Source: Nostoc sp. CHAB 5715 (GTDB lineage: Bacteria > Cyanobacteriota > Cyanobacteriia > Cyanobacteriales > Nostocaceae). From it: a DNA stretch of 14,030 bases. Under the pieces are notes generated by a model. The model saw only the letters and a program-made list of their open reading frames with translations, ran no database searches and was not told the origin of the DNA. The stretch covers positions 1-14,030 of the forward strand of contig NZ_JAIVFR010000054.1 in assembly GCF_020829685.1 (NCBI RefSeq), read 5' to 3'. Positions 13,401 to 14,030 of the stretch are shown in pieces. Position 1 is the first letter of the stretch. Every line of letters begins with the position of its first letter. The translations under genes and the position numbers were made by a program.

Positions 13401-13810
13401 TAAGTATCTTACAACGTCCATATAAAGATAAAAACAGTAATCAAGGACGAGATTACAATTTAGCAAAAGAGCGCTTAGGAATTATTGACGATTTTGTTGA
13501 CCCTAGTAAATGGCAAAATTTTTGCTATCAAGTGCGTAACACATCTTCGGAGTTACTCTCTAATCGTCCCGATTTTATTGACTTATGCCAAAATTGTGCT
13601 AAGGTCGCCGACAAGAAATTAGCCAATAGAGTAGAACAATTACGCCTACGTCTGAACCAGCAAAGTTGGGATAATGCATTAGCTGAAGAATTGAAGATAG
13701 AAACTGCTTTAAATGCAGCCATTCTAGAAGGAATTTGCCAGCCCCAAATTAGGCTTGATTCTGTCGGTTTTATTATTGTATCGGGGCGATCGCTTGTACA
13801 ATTTGAGTAA
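10499..13810 (+). CDS. SNF2/RapA-like SF2 helicase, possibly DpdE-like
   Basis: This 1103-residue protein opens with about 105 residues of beta-rich, Tudor/KOW-like sequence (L-G-I-G-K-V-T-E-I, 15-23). The SF2 core follows: L-Y-P-H-Q-V-E-V-V (158-166), Walker A D181-E-V-G-L-G-K187-T, Walker B/DEAH D259-E-A-H262 and S296-A-T. After a helical insertion (about 355-575) comes the second RecA lobe, with F-I-V-F-T-S-F (582-588), D639-R-S-G-E-E-G-R-N-L-Q and motif VI Q668-R-I-G-R-L-D-R-I-G677, including both candidate arginine fingers. All ATPase motifs are intact. About 400 C-terminal residues (700-1103) match no domain I can name. The core is closest to RapA/HepA and to the SNF2-like helicases of phage-defence systems. 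The N-terminal fold, Y-P-H-Q and L-L-A-D-E-V-G-L-G-K-T context, and length recall DpdE of the Dpd DNA-modification cluster; this is from memory and unverified. No methylase, nuclease or tRNA-guanine-transglycosylase-like partner lies in the window. Confidence 0.9.
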   Translation: MIKVGLLVQSQNNYLGIGKVTEISDTNANVEYFCSIGQRLQKTLPLNSLSQVRLEPQARCYIKSETQDKWIVGRVFIWDEDTEMYQIDLPDKKTAIASVEDIYVRCNLPNTDPIETLAMKGHETPYFHDKRLAFVKSLIKQRAVSRGMTGLISANINLYPHQVEVVRRVLEDPIQRYLLADEVGLGKTIEAGAILRQFLLDEPKKGAVVIVPQYLLKQWQTELENKFYISHFPKRVAVLAVEDIHKINLKAKIGCLILDEAHHIAAMATSKDAAVRERFQTCKELAHKSDRLLLLSATPVLNHEQDFLAMLHLLDPTTYKLGDLAGFRAKVESRQQVGKVLLSFKEDAESVVLKSNLQQLRNLFAEDEYLLKLADDLENCLQTNSTEQEQIVQAIRVHVSDIYRLHRRMLRNRRAAVEDVIFDRNFTPKEEYDLDERSLDIHELLNQWRSVAPGEKQYQRIFLLLFLAAGTWLGILEQVITTRLTGKPHAKLIQEFKEDDVRLLTTTPKFSKEEEILQSFLKIIRQPQEDGQRTENLKTVLVNQLGTYFKIPANVRKNQNEFITRIQQRIKRPISGDILPKFIVFTSFVQTCGEIVRYLSDTFGAQTVASHQFGESPDKVEEGLNRFKNNPNCFILVCDRSGEEGRNLQFADWLIHFDLPWSPNQLEQRIGRLDRIGSKIGIQSCALIGPYLEDSPHNAWYKVLKDGFGIFQQSIASLQFYVDEKLAELETVLFQSSATGLLEMIEPIQEQIEAEIAKISEQNALDEIDANDEIATEYFQELDNYDASHLEIKQAIEGWICDALGFRGLNNPDSSEMRRYQPTTRTLVPINDLKNRFAESSLDQFGTYNRRVANQNAGIKLFRVGEGFVEALWNYINWDDRGEAFAMWRTDASWDAKEAKEWFGFQCNYVVEANLKIAKQVLLDNKLDNSQFKNLQRRVDALFPPIIETIYVDGRKESIRTVEDKALLSILQRPYKDKNSNQGRDYNLAKERLGIIDDFVDPSKWQNFCYQVRNTSSELLSNRPDFIDLCQNCAKVADKKLANRVEQLRLRLNQQSWDNALAEELKIETALNAAILEGICQPQIRLDSVGFIIVSGRSLVQFE

Positions 13811-13839
13811 TATTATGTGCGGTTAAATAGCCATAATAT
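13810..13839. terminator. Hairpin directly after the helicase stop codon
   Basis: ATATTATG (13810-13817) and CATAATAT (13832-13839) are exact 8-bp arms; the loop can extend the stem with GGTT/TAGCC pairing. It begins at the last base of the stop codon. No T-run follows, so it is more likely a 3'-end stabilising structure than a classic intrinsic terminator. Confidence 0.4.
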
Positions 13840-13844
13840 CCTCT

Positions 13845-13955
13845 GAAACCCGCCTGCAAAGAGGGGTTATACCAATTCTGTATGAAGATGCACAGAATAT
13901 TATACGAACCGCCCTTCGGGTTCACCAGTCGCTTACGGTGGGAAACCCGCCTACA
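13845..13955 (+). repeat. Repeat-rich tail: direct repeat and small dyads
   Basis: GAAACCCGCCTGCA (13845-13858) recurs with one change at 13942-13955. Between them lie ATTCTGT/ACAGAAT (13875-13881 and 13892-13898) and a small GAACC/GGTTC hairpin near 13907-13922. No gene is credible in 13811-14030. Confidence 0.55.
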
Positions 13956-14030
13956 GCGCTGGTTCACCAAGTACGCCAAGAGCGCCAAGAATAGAGAGTT
14001 ACTCATTTAGTGCAGCTTCACATTAAATTG

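Noticed and set aside
10499..13810. Assignment of the helicase to DISARM DrmD or to E. coli-type RapA
   Set aside because: Core motifs fit any RapA-like helicase, but no DISARM partner is present, and the N-terminal and C-terminal regions do not look like standard RapA, so neither name was used as the call.
13773..14006. 77-codon minus-strand frame at the right edge
   Set aside because: It overlaps the helicase 3' end and runs through repeats; no recognisable protein features.

Overview
The window looks like chromosomal DNA of a filamentous, heterocyst-type cyanobacterium (Nostoc/Anabaena relatives). The reasons are about 17 copies of the HIP1 octamer GCGATCGC in 14 kb, AT-rich spacers full of short palindromic elements, heptanucleotide tandem repeats (STRR type), and a gene set typical of that group: a Ser/Thr kinase with a membrane anchor, a TPR protein, a DUF697 GTPase and an orphan histidine kinase. 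There is no rRNA, tRNA, CRISPR array, transposase or phage gene. The assignment to Nostocales rests on these signatures and family knowledge, not on a database match.

Layout. 1-638 is the 3' end of a TPR-repeat gene (+), cut by the window edge. 639-954 is a spacer made almost wholly of repeats. 955-2712 (-) is a membrane-anchored Ser/Thr kinase, and 2881-4434 (-) is a membrane GTPase with a DUF697 domain, in the same direction and 168 bp upstream of the kinase. 4435-5229 is a 795-bp spacer between divergent genes, packed with nested inverted repeats and a duplicated, interrupted segment. 5230-6933 (+) is an orphan two-transmembrane histidine kinase, 7063-7587 (+) a DUF937 protein with a calcium-loop tail, and 7844-8398 (+) an FMN-binding PNPOx-fold protein. 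8407-8583 (-) is a 58-residue membrane protein converging on it. 8916-9332 (-) is arfB (ribosome rescue hydrolase) and 9528-9761 (-) a small S4 RNA-binding protein. 9762-10498 holds a palindromic element, a seven-copy 21-bp tandem array and the helicase promoter region. 10499-13810 (+) is a 1103-residue SNF2/RapA-like helicase, and 13811-14030 is repeat-rich spacer.

How the genes relate. Most are single-gene units separated by 100-800 bp, and no clear multi-gene operon is visible. The kinase/GTPase pair and the S4/arfB pair are the only same-direction neighbours that suggest shared regulation, the second because both products act on RNA or ribosomes. The helicase is the best candidate for a defence-related gene. 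Its architecture recalls DpdE of the 7-deazapurine DNA-modification (Dpd) cluster, but no other Dpd, DISARM or BREX gene lies in this window, so that link is an inference.

The second theme is the spacers. They contain several different small non-autonomous palindromic elements, some nested in each other, including a 100-bp sequence present twice in inverted orientation 8 kb apart (97/100 identical).
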